Origin: JACKAQ01 sp020634975 [NCBI: Calditrichia bacterium]
GTDB taxonomy: Bacteria; Calditrichota; Calditrichia; RBG-13-44-9
Assembly: GCA_020634975.1 (NCBI GenBank)
Contig: JACKAQ010000003.1
Coordinates: 124,001 to 188,000, forward strand
Direction of reading: 5' to 3'
DNA length: 64,000 nucleotides
Part shown: positions 51,783 to 60,165 of the stretch, one piece after another
Layout of the letters: each line of letters opens with the position of its first letter
Position numbering within the stretch: position 1 is the first letter of the stretch
Program-made: the position numbers and the translations under genes
The notes under the pieces: model-generated
Databases searched by the model: none
What the model was told of the DNA's origin: nothing
The model's input: the letters and a program-made list of their open reading frames with translations, nothing else

Positions 51783-53108
51783 TTACTTCATCAGCACCAT
51801 TTTTCCGGTGCGGTTGATTGTCGCGGATTGCAGCTGATAAAAATAGACGCCGGACGGCAAATCACCCGCATCGAAATTGACGGAATGATATCCGGGCTCG
51901 CTCATCCCTTCAAAAAGTGTGGTTATTTCGCTGCCGCTCACATCAAAAATTTTGATGGTGATATTATCCGCTTTTGCCAGTTCAAAATCGATGGTTGTGG
52001 TCGGGTTAAACGGGTTCGGATAATTCTGATACAATCTGACCGATTCCGCGATTGGTTCATCCGTTGCAATACCAACGGTTGACTCGGCTTTCAATTTGTA
52101 AACCGTCACGCCGACACCGTATCCGAGCGTATCATTCACGAAGCGAAAACGGTTGAGGCGGTTGCCGAATCCGGCGTTTGTCCAGGTTTCGCCGCCGTCG
52201 GTGGTTTTGTAGGTCGGGTGGGTATTGTTCCCGCCGATCCAGCCCACATTTTCATTCACAAAACCGATGCCCTGCACATAATAATATTCGTTGCGAAATA
52301 ATTTTTCTTCCCAGGTAACACCGCCGTCGGTGGTTTTCAGAAAATAAATGGGCGACAAACTGTTGCGCTGCAGCGACACATAGCCCACTTTTCGCGACGG
52401 AAACGAGATTTTCCAGCACCATTCGCCGGTGCGGCTGGTGGTGTGAACTTTTTGCCAGGTTTGCCCGCCGTCAACCGTGGAAAGGATGACACCGCTGGAA
52501 TTGCCGTGCAGCGAATTGCTCAAACCGACCGTAAAACCGGTGTCCGGTGAAACAAAATAGCAATCGATGAGTCCGGCTGCGAGGCTGTCCATTGCGGTGG
52601 AATACCAGGTTTCGCCGCCATCGGTAGATTTCATGATGAACGCCGGACCGCGCACCCTGCCGGATGCGTAAATCACGCTGTCGTTGACTGCGAACATCCC
52701 GCAAACGCCGCGCGGTTTTTGCCCGATGATGTTTTCGACCGGTTCAAACGTTTCGCCACCGTTGAGCGTACGATACAAAATAGTGGTGTCCGTGCCGCCG
52801 CCATATTCCTCCGTGCCGAGGTTGCCGACAAATCCTTTCATCGAATCGATAAATGTGCAGCTGCGGAAATCAGTTTCCGGCTGAACAAGCTGGTTAACCC
52901 ACGAATTACCGCCATCTATGGTTTTATAAATTTCACCGCGAATATTTACCACCCAACCGATGCGCTCGTTTACAAACCATGTGTCATCGTGCCGCGATGC
53001 GGCGATCGGCGCGTTCGGCAGTTCGCTCCACGAATACTGGATTTGCGAAAAAGCAGATACTGTGCACCATAAAAAGACAATTGCAAAATATTGATGTATC
53101 GATCTCAT
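51783..53108 (-). CDS. Secreted YCF48/BNR-repeat protein with sorting domain
   Basis: A 441-residue exported beta-propeller from the ATG at 53108, which has AAAGGAAA upstream and opens a signal peptide (HQYFAIVFLWCTVSAFSQ); an in-frame ATG at 53183 is unlikely. Repeats have the YCF48-like form 'xxTxDGGxxW' (KTIDGGNSW, KSTDGGETW, STVDGGQTW, KTTDGGVTW, KTTDGGETW). The C-terminus is the FlgD-like sorting domain: LYQNYPNPFNPTTTI...SGVYFYQLQS...GKMVLMK. It is likely on the cell surface. The next upstream gene (53146) is 37 bases away on the same strand. Confidence 0.87.
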   Translation of the reverse strand: MRSIHQYFAIVFLWCTVSAFSQIQYSWSELPNAPIAASRHDDTWFVNERIGWVVNIRGEIYKTIDGGNSWVNQLVQPETDFRSCTFIDSMKGFVGNLGTEEYGGGTDTTILYRTLNGGETFEPVENIIGQKPRGVCGMFAVNDSVIYASGRVRGPAFIMKSTDGGETWYSTAMDSLAAGLIDCYFVSPDTGFTVGLSNSLHGNSSGVILSTVDGGQTWQKVHTTSRTGEWCWKISFPSRKVGYVSLQRNSLSPIYFLKTTDGGVTWEEKLFRNEYYYVQGIGFVNENVGWIGGNNTHPTYKTTDGGETWTNAGFGNRLNRFRFVNDTLGYGVGVTVYKLKAESTVGIATDEPIAESVRLYQNYPNPFNPTTTIDFELAKADNITIKIFDVSGSEITTLFEGMSEPGYHSVNFDAGDLPSGVYFYQLQSATINRTGKMVLMK

Positions 53109-53145
53109 GATTTCCTTTCGAGATTTTTCGAGATTTTTTCCTTTA

Positions 53146-53727
53146 TTACGAATGAAATTTTTCACCATTTTCCAGCATGGCAATCAATTTTTCGATGCGG
53201 GTTTTGCGGATTTCCGGGTTTCGTGCGGTTTGCACCCGGAAACAAAATGAATAGCGATTGGTTTTGTTCAAGGTTTCGAAAAAGGCATTGGCTGTGGGAT
53301 TGGCATCGAGCGCAGCCTGCAATTCTTCCGGAACCGTCATATTTCCGGGCGAATCGTATGCGGCGTCCCAGCGTCCGTCGGATTTGGCAGCATCAACTTC
53401 TGCCATTCCGGCCGGTTTCATTTTTCCGGCAGCAATTAGATTTTCTACTTTTTCCCGGTTAATTTTTGACCACAGGCTTCGCGGACGGCGCGGCGTGAAT
53501 TTTTGGAGAAAAAACTGATCATCAAATTTCTGTTTTTGCCCGTCAATCCAGCCGTAACAAATTGCCACATCCAATGCTTCTGCGTAATTTACAGACGTTA
53601 CGCCTTTTCCTTTTTTTGCGATTTTCAGCCAAACGCCGTTACTTTCCGGGTGGTTTTTTGCCAGCCATTTATCCCAATCGTTTTGGGTTTCGAACCATAC
53701 TACGGGTTGTTTCTTTGCATCGCTCAT
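53146..53727 (-). CDS. YdeI/OmpD-associated (OmdA) family protein
   Basis: A 193-residue soluble protein. N-terminal VVWFETQNDWDKWLAKNHPESNGVWL, the middle YAEALDVAICYGWIDGQ and the C-terminal OmdA block (VPEELQAALDANPTANAFFETLNKTNRYSFCFRVQTARNPEIRKTRIEKLIAMLENG) are typical of the YdeI family. Its biochemical role is unknown; some members are linked with resistance to cationic peptides. It is probably cotranscribed with the BNR-repeat gene downstream. Confidence 0.88.
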   Translation of the reverse strand: MSDAKKQPVVWFETQNDWDKWLAKNHPESNGVWLKIAKKGKGVTSVNYAEALDVAICYGWIDGQKQKFDDQFFLQKFTPRRPRSLWSKINREKVENLIAAGKMKPAGMAEVDAAKSDGRWDAAYDSPGNMTVPEELQAALDANPTANAFFETLNKTNRYSFCFRVQTARNPEIRKTRIEKLIAMLENGEKFHS

Positions 53728-54373
53728 TAAAAAACCTCACCACTTTCACAATTAAGAATCGAAAAATAATATCGTTTCGCTCAAAAAACCTCTCTTAATT
53801 CCGCAATTCCCAATATTATTCCTAACTTTCATTAATTTCATTTGGAAAACCAGATGTTTTTGACAAAATAGGATACTTATCAATCGGCTGGAATATATCG
53901 AAAATTTTGAAGTACTAATTCCGCAAATGAAATGGCGTTCAACAAGTGAAACTAAATCACTTATTGGAAACCATACCGGATGCCTAAATTTCAGTTTTTT
54001 CGGTTGAAATAGAAATTTTGGAAATTTATTACGATCACGTATGGAGCACCCGAACGCGGATTATTTTTTGAATAGGACATCTGCGAAGTTGTTGAAAACC
54101 GGATTGCAGCAAGCTGCCGATATTTTTGAGGAGAAAATTCGTGATAAAATTTCCCACGCCATTTTTGAACGTGAACCATCCCGGGTTGCTCCCCGATGGT
54201 CAGTGAATTTATTGTTTACAACATGACATCCGCAACTCGACGTCCAATCGGGCGGCTATTGTTTACAACAAAAATTCGTAATTTTCACAAAAATATTGTA
54301 AATTTGGTATTGTCTGGGGCGGACATTTTTCGCCCCTTTATTTTTGTGGAACATCAACCGATCGGGAATTTTC
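53728..54373. other. Intergenic region without a convincing gene
   Basis: This 646-base, AT-rich gap between divergent genes shows no ORF with codon pattern or ribosome site. A 61-codon frame at 54041 lacks support. It does contain the duplicated 14-mer at 54210 and 54257. Confidence 0.5.
54210..54270 (+). promoter_or_regulatory. Two copies of TATTGTTTACAACA upstream of the ATP-grasp gene
   Basis: Exact 14-base direct repeats at 54210-54223 and 54257-54270, 47 bases apart. Each contains the dyad TTGT-TT-ACAA. Position (about 100 bases before the ATP-grasp start) suggests operator sites for a repressor or activator; this is inference. Confidence 0.4.
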
Positions 54374-55255
54374 ATGCGGAAACTGGCTTTTTTATCGATG
54401 GACAATATGTACGATTTTGTGAGCGACGACGAGTTGGCGATCGAGCCGCTCCGGCAGTTGGGCTGGGATGTGGAAACGTTGTCGTGGCGACAGCCGCAAA
54501 ACTGGCAACAGTACGAAATGGTCATCATCCGAACGCCGTGGGATTACCAAAATGATGCCGGAGCATTTTTGAAAACGCTCGAACAAATTGCGGCGTCCGG
54601 TGCGCAATTGCACAATAATCTGGAAACCGTGCGCTGGAATATCGCCAAAACGTATTTGCGGGATTTGGAAAATCGCGGCAATCGCATTGTTCCGACAATT
54701 TGGAAAAACGGCAATATTGCAAAAGATAGCGCCGTTTCTGCTTTCACTACATTCGATTCGGACGAAATAATCATCAAACCGGTGATAAGCGCGAACGCGG
54801 ATAATACCTTCCGGTTGCGTCCCGATCAAATTGACGCTGTTTTTCCACAGCTTCAAAACATCTTCAGCCATCGCCCATTTATGATTCAACCGTTTTTAAA
54901 AAATGTGATCAGCGAGGGTGAATTTTCGCTGTTCTATTTTGGCGGCGAATACAGCCACACCATTTTGAAAACGCCGAAAACCGGCGATTTCCGGGTGCAG
55001 GAGGAACACGGCGGCATCATCACCGCTGTGCAGCCATCGGCAGGGTTGAAAGCGCAGGCAGATGCCGCGATTGGCAGTTTGCCGGAACCGCTCTTGTATG
55101 CGCGCATCGATTTTGTGCGCCTCTCCGGCGATCATTTTGCCATAATGGAAATGGAGTTGATCGAACCTGCGCTGTATTTTCGGATGGACGAGCCCAGTGC
55201 CGCCCGTTTCGCCAAAACGGTAGCAAGTTGGCTGGATGACCGATCACTCAGATAA
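54374..55255 (+). CDS. ATP-grasp domain protein (RimK/DcsG-like)
   Basis: A 293-residue ATP-grasp enzyme from the ATG at 54374 (10 codons inside the longest frame). The pattern MVIIRTPWDYQ, the LHNNLETVRWNIAKTYLRDL segment, EIIIKPVISANADNTFRL (ATP-lysine), FMIQPFLKNVISEGEFSLFYFGGEYSHTILKTP and the metal-site EMELIEPALYFRM matches the family of O-ureido-D-serine cyclo-ligase (DcsG) and related proteins. Such enzymes form amide or ring bonds through acyl phosphates. The substrate is unknown; no cycloserine genes are present. It begins a five-gene plus-strand run to 57313. Confidence 0.88.
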   Translation: MRKLAFLSMDNMYDFVSDDELAIEPLRQLGWDVETLSWRQPQNWQQYEMVIIRTPWDYQNDAGAFLKTLEQIAASGAQLHNNLETVRWNIAKTYLRDLENRGNRIVPTIWKNGNIAKDSAVSAFTTFDSDEIIIKPVISANADNTFRLRPDQIDAVFPQLQNIFSHRPFMIQPFLKNVISEGEFSLFYFGGEYSHTILKTPKTGDFRVQEEHGGIITAVQPSAGLKAQADAAIGSLPEPLLYARIDFVRLSGDHFAIMEMELIEPALYFRMDEPSAARFAKTVASWLDDRSLR

Positions 55256-55292
55256 ACTATTGAAATTACTCAATTAAACCATTGCCGATGTT

Positions 55293-55889
55293 ATGAAAAT
55301 TTTAAGAACCATTTCGCCAAAAGAGTTTGATTTTGAGGATGTTCATTTTAAAAATGTGGTGTTGAAAAACGCCAGCCTTACATCGCGGAAATTTGACAAT
55401 TGCCTGTTTGAGCACTGCGAATTTCACGACATCAATTTTTCGGACAGCCGGTTTGCCGAATGCCAATTTCGCCATTGCCTGTTGAGCATTGTCGATTTGA
55501 AAAGCTGTAAATTACAGGATGTTTCGTTTGCAGATTGCAAATTGATCGGGCTCGATTTTAGCGGCTGCAACCCTATTTTTCTCGATTTCCGGTTTGAAAA
55601 TTGCATCATTTCCAGCGCCAATTTTTCCGGGATGACGCTCCCCGATTTGCAATTTGGCGAATCCGTGGTGAAAGAATGCGACTTTATCGACTCCAATCTG
55701 GAAAACGCCGCGTTCTGCGGTTGCGATCTCGAAGGCAGCCAGTTCAGCCACACATCGTTGACAAAAGCGGATTTTACATCCGCAAAAAATTATCGTATCG
55801 ATCCGCGAAACAACAAACTGGCAAAAGCCAAATTTTCGCTGCCGGAAGCAATTGCGCTTTTGGAAATGATGGAAATAACTGTCGAATAA
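55293..55889 (+). CDS. Pentapeptide-repeat protein
   Basis: A 198-residue protein built of A(D/N)LxF-type repeats read as FxxCxF and LxxxxF (FDNCLFEHCEFHDINFSD, FAECQFRHCLLSIVDLKSCKL, FADCKLIGLDFSGCN), a right-handed quadrilateral beta helix like MfpA/Qnr. The repeats span about residues 15-175, with a helical tail. Cysteine is unusually common at the central position (12 Cys). Some members mimic DNA and protect gyrase; nothing here shows that role. It lies 37 bases after the ATP-grasp gene. Confidence 0.85.
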   Translation: MKILRTISPKEFDFEDVHFKNVVLKNASLTSRKFDNCLFEHCEFHDINFSDSRFAECQFRHCLLSIVDLKSCKLQDVSFADCKLIGLDFSGCNPIFLDFRFENCIISSANFSGMTLPDLQFGESVVKECDFIDSNLENAAFCGCDLEGSQFSHTSLTKADFTSAKNYRIDPRNNKLAKAKFSLPEAIALLEMMEITVE

Positions 55890-55906
55890 TTCAAAATTGG
55901 TGCACC

Positions 55907-56404
55907 ATGACAGACGAACTGTTGATTACTGTGATTTGCCGGGAAATGCCCGGACGTCGTTTTGAAGACGAAAATGTCGGAAAACTTACGATTCGCGAAC
56001 CTGTTATCCTCGGCATTCAGGAAAACCGCACGGCAATTGAGCTGCATCCGGGCGATGCGCCGGAGGTGATTTTTCGACCCGTTTTCCGCATCAAACAGCA
56101 ACCGGACGGATCGCCAAATTTTCTCGGGCCATTCGCATTCGGCACCCCCAAACAGCGATTTTTTTATCTGAACTGGCTCGTCCAAAAACCGCACGCACAC
56201 CGGGATCTGTTTCGCCGGGCAAAAATCCATCTTTCGGAAATTGGCTGGCAAACGGTAGAAAAATGCCTTTCCGGTGAACAAAAATTATCCGTGGAACTGC
56301 GAATGACCGACGACAAAGGCGCACCGATTTGCGCAACCGTAAAACCGTCGCATGCCACATGGTTTGTAACCGACAATGCCGGCAACAAAAAACGTATTTC
56401 ATAA
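55907..56404 (+). CDS. DUF5990 family protein
   Basis: A 165-residue soluble protein. The ATG at 55907 opens the conserved part; the longer frame back to 55601 lies inside the preceding gene and is spurious. The block PNFLGPFAFGTPKQRFFYLNW followed by RRAKIHLSEI is the DUF5990 signature (shown here in two parts: PNFLGPFAFGTP and RRAKIHLSEI). Function unknown. It sits 17 bases after the pentapeptide gene and 18 before the epoxide-hydrolase-like gene, in one operon. Confidence 0.8.
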   Translation: MTDELLITVICREMPGRRFEDENVGKLTIREPVILGIQENRTAIELHPGDAPEVIFRPVFRIKQQPDGSPNFLGPFAFGTPKQRFFYLNWLVQKPHAHRDLFRRAKIHLSEIGWQTVEKCLSGEQKLSVELRMTDDKGAPICATVKPSHATWFVTDNAGNKKRIS

Positions 56405-56422
56405 ACAAAGCAATATTGGGCT

Positions 56423-57313
56423 ATGAGTGATAAATCGATTGGGGAAATCATCGCATCCGCAATGCGCAGCCGTTTCATCGAAACCAACGGCATCCGGCTG
56501 GAAGTGCACGAAACCGGCGATCCGAACGGGAAACCAGTTGTGCTGTTGCACGGATTTCCGGAATTTTGGTACGGCTGGCGAAAGCAAATTGATGCGCTGG
56601 CAAACAGCGGGTACCGGGTGATAATTCCCGATCAGCGCGGCTACAATCGCAGCGACAAACCGCAGGGCAGGTTCGCGTATCGGCTCGATTATCTGGCTGC
56701 GGATATCATCGGGATTCTCGATCAACTCGGCATCGAACGAACCTGTCTCATCGGGCACGATTGGGGCGGTGTGGTGGCGTGGCATCTCGCGATGCATCAT
56801 CCCGAACGGCTGATCAAACTGGTCAATCTCAACATCCCGCATCCAAAAGTGATGGTAAAAAACCTCAAAAATAATCCCGATCAGCGTCGCCGAAGCTGGT
56901 ATATTTTTTTCTTTCAGTTGCCAAAAATGCCGGAGTTTGTACTCGGCAAAAATAATTTTGAAAATATGGTCAAAATTCTTGAACGAACGAGCCGCAAAGG
57001 GACATTCACCGAACAGGATTTCGAAAAATATCGCGAGGCGTGGGCGCAACCCGGAGCGCTTACGGGGATGATCAACTGGTATCGCTCATCGGTGCGGATG
57101 ATGTTTGTCAAACGGCAATCGCCGCGAATTTCCGTGCCGACCAAGCTGATTTGGGGCATGCGCGACAAAGCCCTCAGCGATGTGATGGCGCAACCGAGCA
57201 TCGATTATTGCGATTACGGTGAACTGGCGTTCATCGAAAACGCCAGCCATTGGGTGCAGCACGAAGAACCGGCACAGGTCAACCGGCTGATTCTCGATTT
57301 TTTGAACGATTGA
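56423..57313 (+). CDS. Alpha/beta hydrolase, epoxide-hydrolase-like
   Basis: A 296-residue hydrolase of the epoxide hydrolase/haloalkane dehalogenase branch. HGFPEFWYGWRKQID is the oxyanion-side motif, the nucleophile is Asp in GHDWGGVVAWHLA, the acid Asp lies in IWGMRDKAL, and the base His in ENASHWVQHEEP. Asp (not Ser) as nucleophile points to epoxide hydrolase or dehalogenase. A cap domain lies at about 135-215 with a Tyr (MINWYRS) that could be a ring-opening residue. Last gene of the run starting at 54374. Confidence 0.9.
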   Translation: MSDKSIGEIIASAMRSRFIETNGIRLEVHETGDPNGKPVVLLHGFPEFWYGWRKQIDALANSGYRVIIPDQRGYNRSDKPQGRFAYRLDYLAADIIGILDQLGIERTCLIGHDWGGVVAWHLAMHHPERLIKLVNLNIPHPKVMVKNLKNNPDQRRRSWYIFFFQLPKMPEFVLGKNNFENMVKILERTSRKGTFTEQDFEKYREAWAQPGALTGMINWYRSSVRMMFVKRQSPRISVPTKLIWGMRDKALSDVMAQPSIDYCDYGELAFIENASHWVQHEEPAQVNRLILDFLND

Positions 57314-57447
57314 GTGCAGCGATTTTTGCATTTTTGAGCCATCTAACCATCAACATTCATTATTGCTTGCGTAAGCGTTGGTTTCCGTTTAATTTTGCCC
57401 GGATTTAATGAAAAAACAATCGTATTGGCATATTTGAGGATGAACAA

Positions 57448-58092
57448 ATGAAAAGCAGTCCATTTAAAATTGTATCATTATTAATATCGCTGCTGGCTGT
57501 TGGCGGTGTTTCGGCGGGCATTTATTTTTTGGCGGCAGAGCATTTTCAGCAAAACAATTTGACCACCACGCTGTTTGGCATTGCCGGAGCCGGTGCGCTG
57601 GTTTTGTGGGGATTGTTGCAACTGGTTGCGCCAAAAGCGACAGCAGAACAACCCGCACCAACCAAACCGCAACCGAAAAAGCCCGAACCGAAACCGGAAC
57701 CGCAAATTCCGCCGCATGCAGCAGCCGTGCAGTTGCTCTCCATTTTGCAGCGGCAGGGTCGATTGATCGACTTTTTGCAGGAAGATTTGACCCCGTTCGA
57801 TGACGCGCAAATTGGTGCGGCAGTGCGTAACATTCACGAAGGTTGCCAAAAAGCGCTGAAAGAATATTTTGTGATCGAACCGATTTTGAAAGGCAGTGAG
57901 GGCGAAAGCATCACCGTTCCGGCGGGATTTAACACCAGCGAAATCCGGCTGGTTGGCAACGTAACGGGCGAGCCGCCGTTCAATGGCGCATTGATGCATC
58001 GCGGCTGGCGGGTGAAACGCGTGAACCTGCCCCAAATCATGAAAGCTGATGAAAAAGATATGATTTTGGCTGCTGCGGAAGTTGAAATTTAA
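57448..58092 (+). CDS. DUF2760 membrane protein paired with Hsp70
   Basis: A 214-residue protein: two N-terminal helices (IVSLLISLLAVGGVSAGIYFL and TLFGIAGAGALVLWGLLQLV), a Pro/Lys/Glu-rich linker (PTKPQPKKPEPKPEPQIPP) and a DUF2760 domain (AAVQLLSILQRQGRLIDFLQEDL... YFVIEPILKGSEGESITVPAGFN... GALMHRGWRVKRVNLPQI). DUF2760 genes commonly stand beside an Hsp70 gene, as here 39 bases downstream. Function unknown; a membrane-anchored co-chaperone is a plausible inference. Confidence 0.88.
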   Translation: MKSSPFKIVSLLISLLAVGGVSAGIYFLAAEHFQQNNLTTTLFGIAGAGALVLWGLLQLVAPKATAEQPAPTKPQPKKPEPKPEPQIPPHAAAVQLLSILQRQGRLIDFLQEDLTPFDDAQIGAAVRNIHEGCQKALKEYFVIEPILKGSEGESITVPAGFNTSEIRLVGNVTGEPPFNGALMHRGWRVKRVNLPQIMKADEKDMILAAAEVEI

Positions 58093-58131
58093 ACGGATTT
58101 TGCGGTATTGTTTTTACCGGGAGGTGTATCG

Positions 58132-59934
58132 ATGAGTGACGCTAAATACATAATTGGCATAGATTTAGGCACAACACATTGCGTGTTGGCTTATACCCAA
58201 AAAGATCAGCCGGAAAGCGGATCGCCGGAAATCCGGCTGTTGCAAATTCCCCAAATTGTCAGCCCAAACGAGTTGAAAACACAGGCGTTGCTGCCGTCAT
58301 TTTTGCTGCTTCCCGGACCGCATGATGTGCCGGAAGGCAGCCTTTCGCTGCCGTGGGATGACACCATGACTTACGCCGTAGGCGAATTCGCCCGGAAACG
58401 CGGTGCAGAAATTCCCAATCGGCTGGTTTCGTCCGCAAAAAGCTGGTTGTGCCACGCGGGTGTGGATCGCACCCAGCCCATTTTGCCGTGGGATGCGCCG
58501 GAGGATACCCAACGGGTTTCGCCGGTGGAAGCGACCACCCGCTATCTTTCGCACATCCGCTATGCCTGGAATAACGAATTTGCCCGCGACGATGCAGCGC
58601 TGCGGCTGGAAAATCAGGAAGTGTATCTCACTGTACCCGCATCTTTTGATGCGGTTGCCCGCGAACTGACCGCGCAAGCTGCCCAAACCGCGGGATTGCA
58701 AAACCTGACCTTGCTGGAAGAACCGCAAGCGGCATTTTACGCCTGGCTGGAAGCACAAAAAAACGATTGGCGAAAACAGATCAGCGTCGGGGAAACCGTG
58801 CTGGTTTGCGATGTCGGCGGCGGCACAACCGATTTCAGCCTCATCCGCGTTACTGAAGATGACGGCGATTTGCAGCTAAACCGGATCGCAGTCGGCAATC
58901 ACATTTTGCTCGGCGGCGACAATATGGACCTCACCCTCGCATACGCTATCCAGGCCAAACTCGCGCAAAAAGGCACCAAACTGGATCAATGGCAGTTCCG
59001 CAGTTTGTGGTTTTCCTGCCGATCGGCAAAGGAAAAATTGCTGAACGATCCCACCCGCGACAGCGAGCCGATTGCGCTGCTCGGGCGCGGTTCATCGCTC
59101 ATCGGCGGAACGATTCGCACCGAACTCACCCGCGAAGAATTGCAAACCGTTTTGTTGCAGGGATTTTTCCCCATCGGCGAAAAACATGATTTTCCTCAGG
59201 TTCAAACGCGCGTCGGCATGCGGGAAATGGGATTGCCGTATGCGCAAGATGTCGCCGTAACCCGTCATTTAGCCGAATTTTTGCATCATGAAATTTCCGA
59301 AAGCGGCAGTGATGAAGTAGCATTTCCATCTGCAATTTTATTCAACGGTGGCGTGATGAAAGCCCCGGAGATGCGCCAAAATGTACTTTCCGCGCTGGAA
59401 AAATGGAGCGATCAGCCCATTCGCGAGCTGCCATCGATGGATCTGGATCTGGCGGTTGCATACGGCGCAGCGTATTACGGATTGGCGCGTCAGGGCAAAG
59501 GCATCCGCATTCGTGCGGGCATCAACCGGACGTATTATATTGGTGTCGAAAGCAGCATGCCGGCGGTTCCCGGCATCCCGACACCCATGAAAGCGTTGTG
59601 CGTTGTGCCTTTTGGCATGGAAGAAGGCAGCGAAGCGGAAATCCGCAATAAAGAATTCGGGCTGGTTGTGGGCGAGCCGGCTGTATTTCATTTGCTGGCT
59701 GCAACGCACAATAAAAACGATGCCGCCGGTGAAATTGTCGAAGACTGGAGCGGCGATATTCAGGAAGTCGCAACGCTGGAAGTCAGTTTACCGGCTTCAT
59801 CCGACGCCGGCGGCGGCACCGTTATCCCCGTTTGGCTGGAAAGCAAGGTTACCGAAGTGGGCACGCTGGAATTGTGGTGCGTATCCCGCGATGATGATCG
59901 CCGGTGGAAACTGGAATTTGACGTTCGGGCATAA
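58132..59934 (+). CDS. Hsp70-family protein
   Basis: A 600-residue actin-fold ATPase from the ATG at 58132, which has GGGAGGTG eight bases upstream; the 58108 frame start is not needed. Phosphate 1 is IGIDLGTTHCVLAY, phosphate 2 DVGGGTTDFSL, connecting motif GGDNMDLTLA, and the adenosine segment FNGGVMKAPEMRQNVLSAL. The C-terminal third (GEIVEDWSGDIQEVATLEVSLPA...) differs from the DnaK substrate domain. It belongs to the DnaK-like class that goes with DUF2760. In proteobacteria a third, larger Hsp70 gene usually follows; it is missing here. Confidence 0.9.
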   Translation: MSDAKYIIGIDLGTTHCVLAYTQKDQPESGSPEIRLLQIPQIVSPNELKTQALLPSFLLLPGPHDVPEGSLSLPWDDTMTYAVGEFARKRGAEIPNRLVSSAKSWLCHAGVDRTQPILPWDAPEDTQRVSPVEATTRYLSHIRYAWNNEFARDDAALRLENQEVYLTVPASFDAVARELTAQAAQTAGLQNLTLLEEPQAAFYAWLEAQKNDWRKQISVGETVLVCDVGGGTTDFSLIRVTEDDGDLQLNRIAVGNHILLGGDNMDLTLAYAIQAKLAQKGTKLDQWQFRSLWFSCRSAKEKLLNDPTRDSEPIALLGRGSSLIGGTIRTELTREELQTVLLQGFFPIGEKHDFPQVQTRVGMREMGLPYAQDVAVTRHLAEFLHHEISESGSDEVAFPSAILFNGGVMKAPEMRQNVLSALEKWSDQPIRELPSMDLDLAVAYGAAYYGLARQGKGIRIRAGINRTYYIGVESSMPAVPGIPTPMKALCVVPFGMEEGSEAEIRNKEFGLVVGEPAVFHLLAATHNKNDAAGEIVEDWSGDIQEVATLEVSLPASSDAGGGTVIPVWLESKVTEVGTLELWCVSRDDDRRWKLEFDVRA

Positions 59935-60165
59935 AACCGTGCAGGTTTCAAAACCGGCATGGTTTTATATGGTTTTAATTCAGAAAACCTGATGTAAATC
60001 ATCTTTTTCACTGACAATCCTCATTTTTTTCCCCAACCATAAAAAGTAGTTTTTACCACAAAATGGAAGAGGACCGTTCCGGTCTATTGCCTATGATGTA
60101 AAAACTGGTGTCTGGACACACAATTTGCCCGGCACCATAACAGCAATCTATATGAGGGATTTTCA

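Noticed and set aside
54041-54226. 61-codon plus-strand frame in the 646-base gap.
   Set aside because: No ribosome site and no recognisable domain; it ends inside the duplicated 14-mer region. It might be a gene remnant but cannot be supported.
59935-60000. Terminator after the Hsp70 gene from AAACCGTGC / GCATGGTTT.
   Set aside because: Stem has a wobble, a large loop and no proper T run; several alternative pairings are as good.
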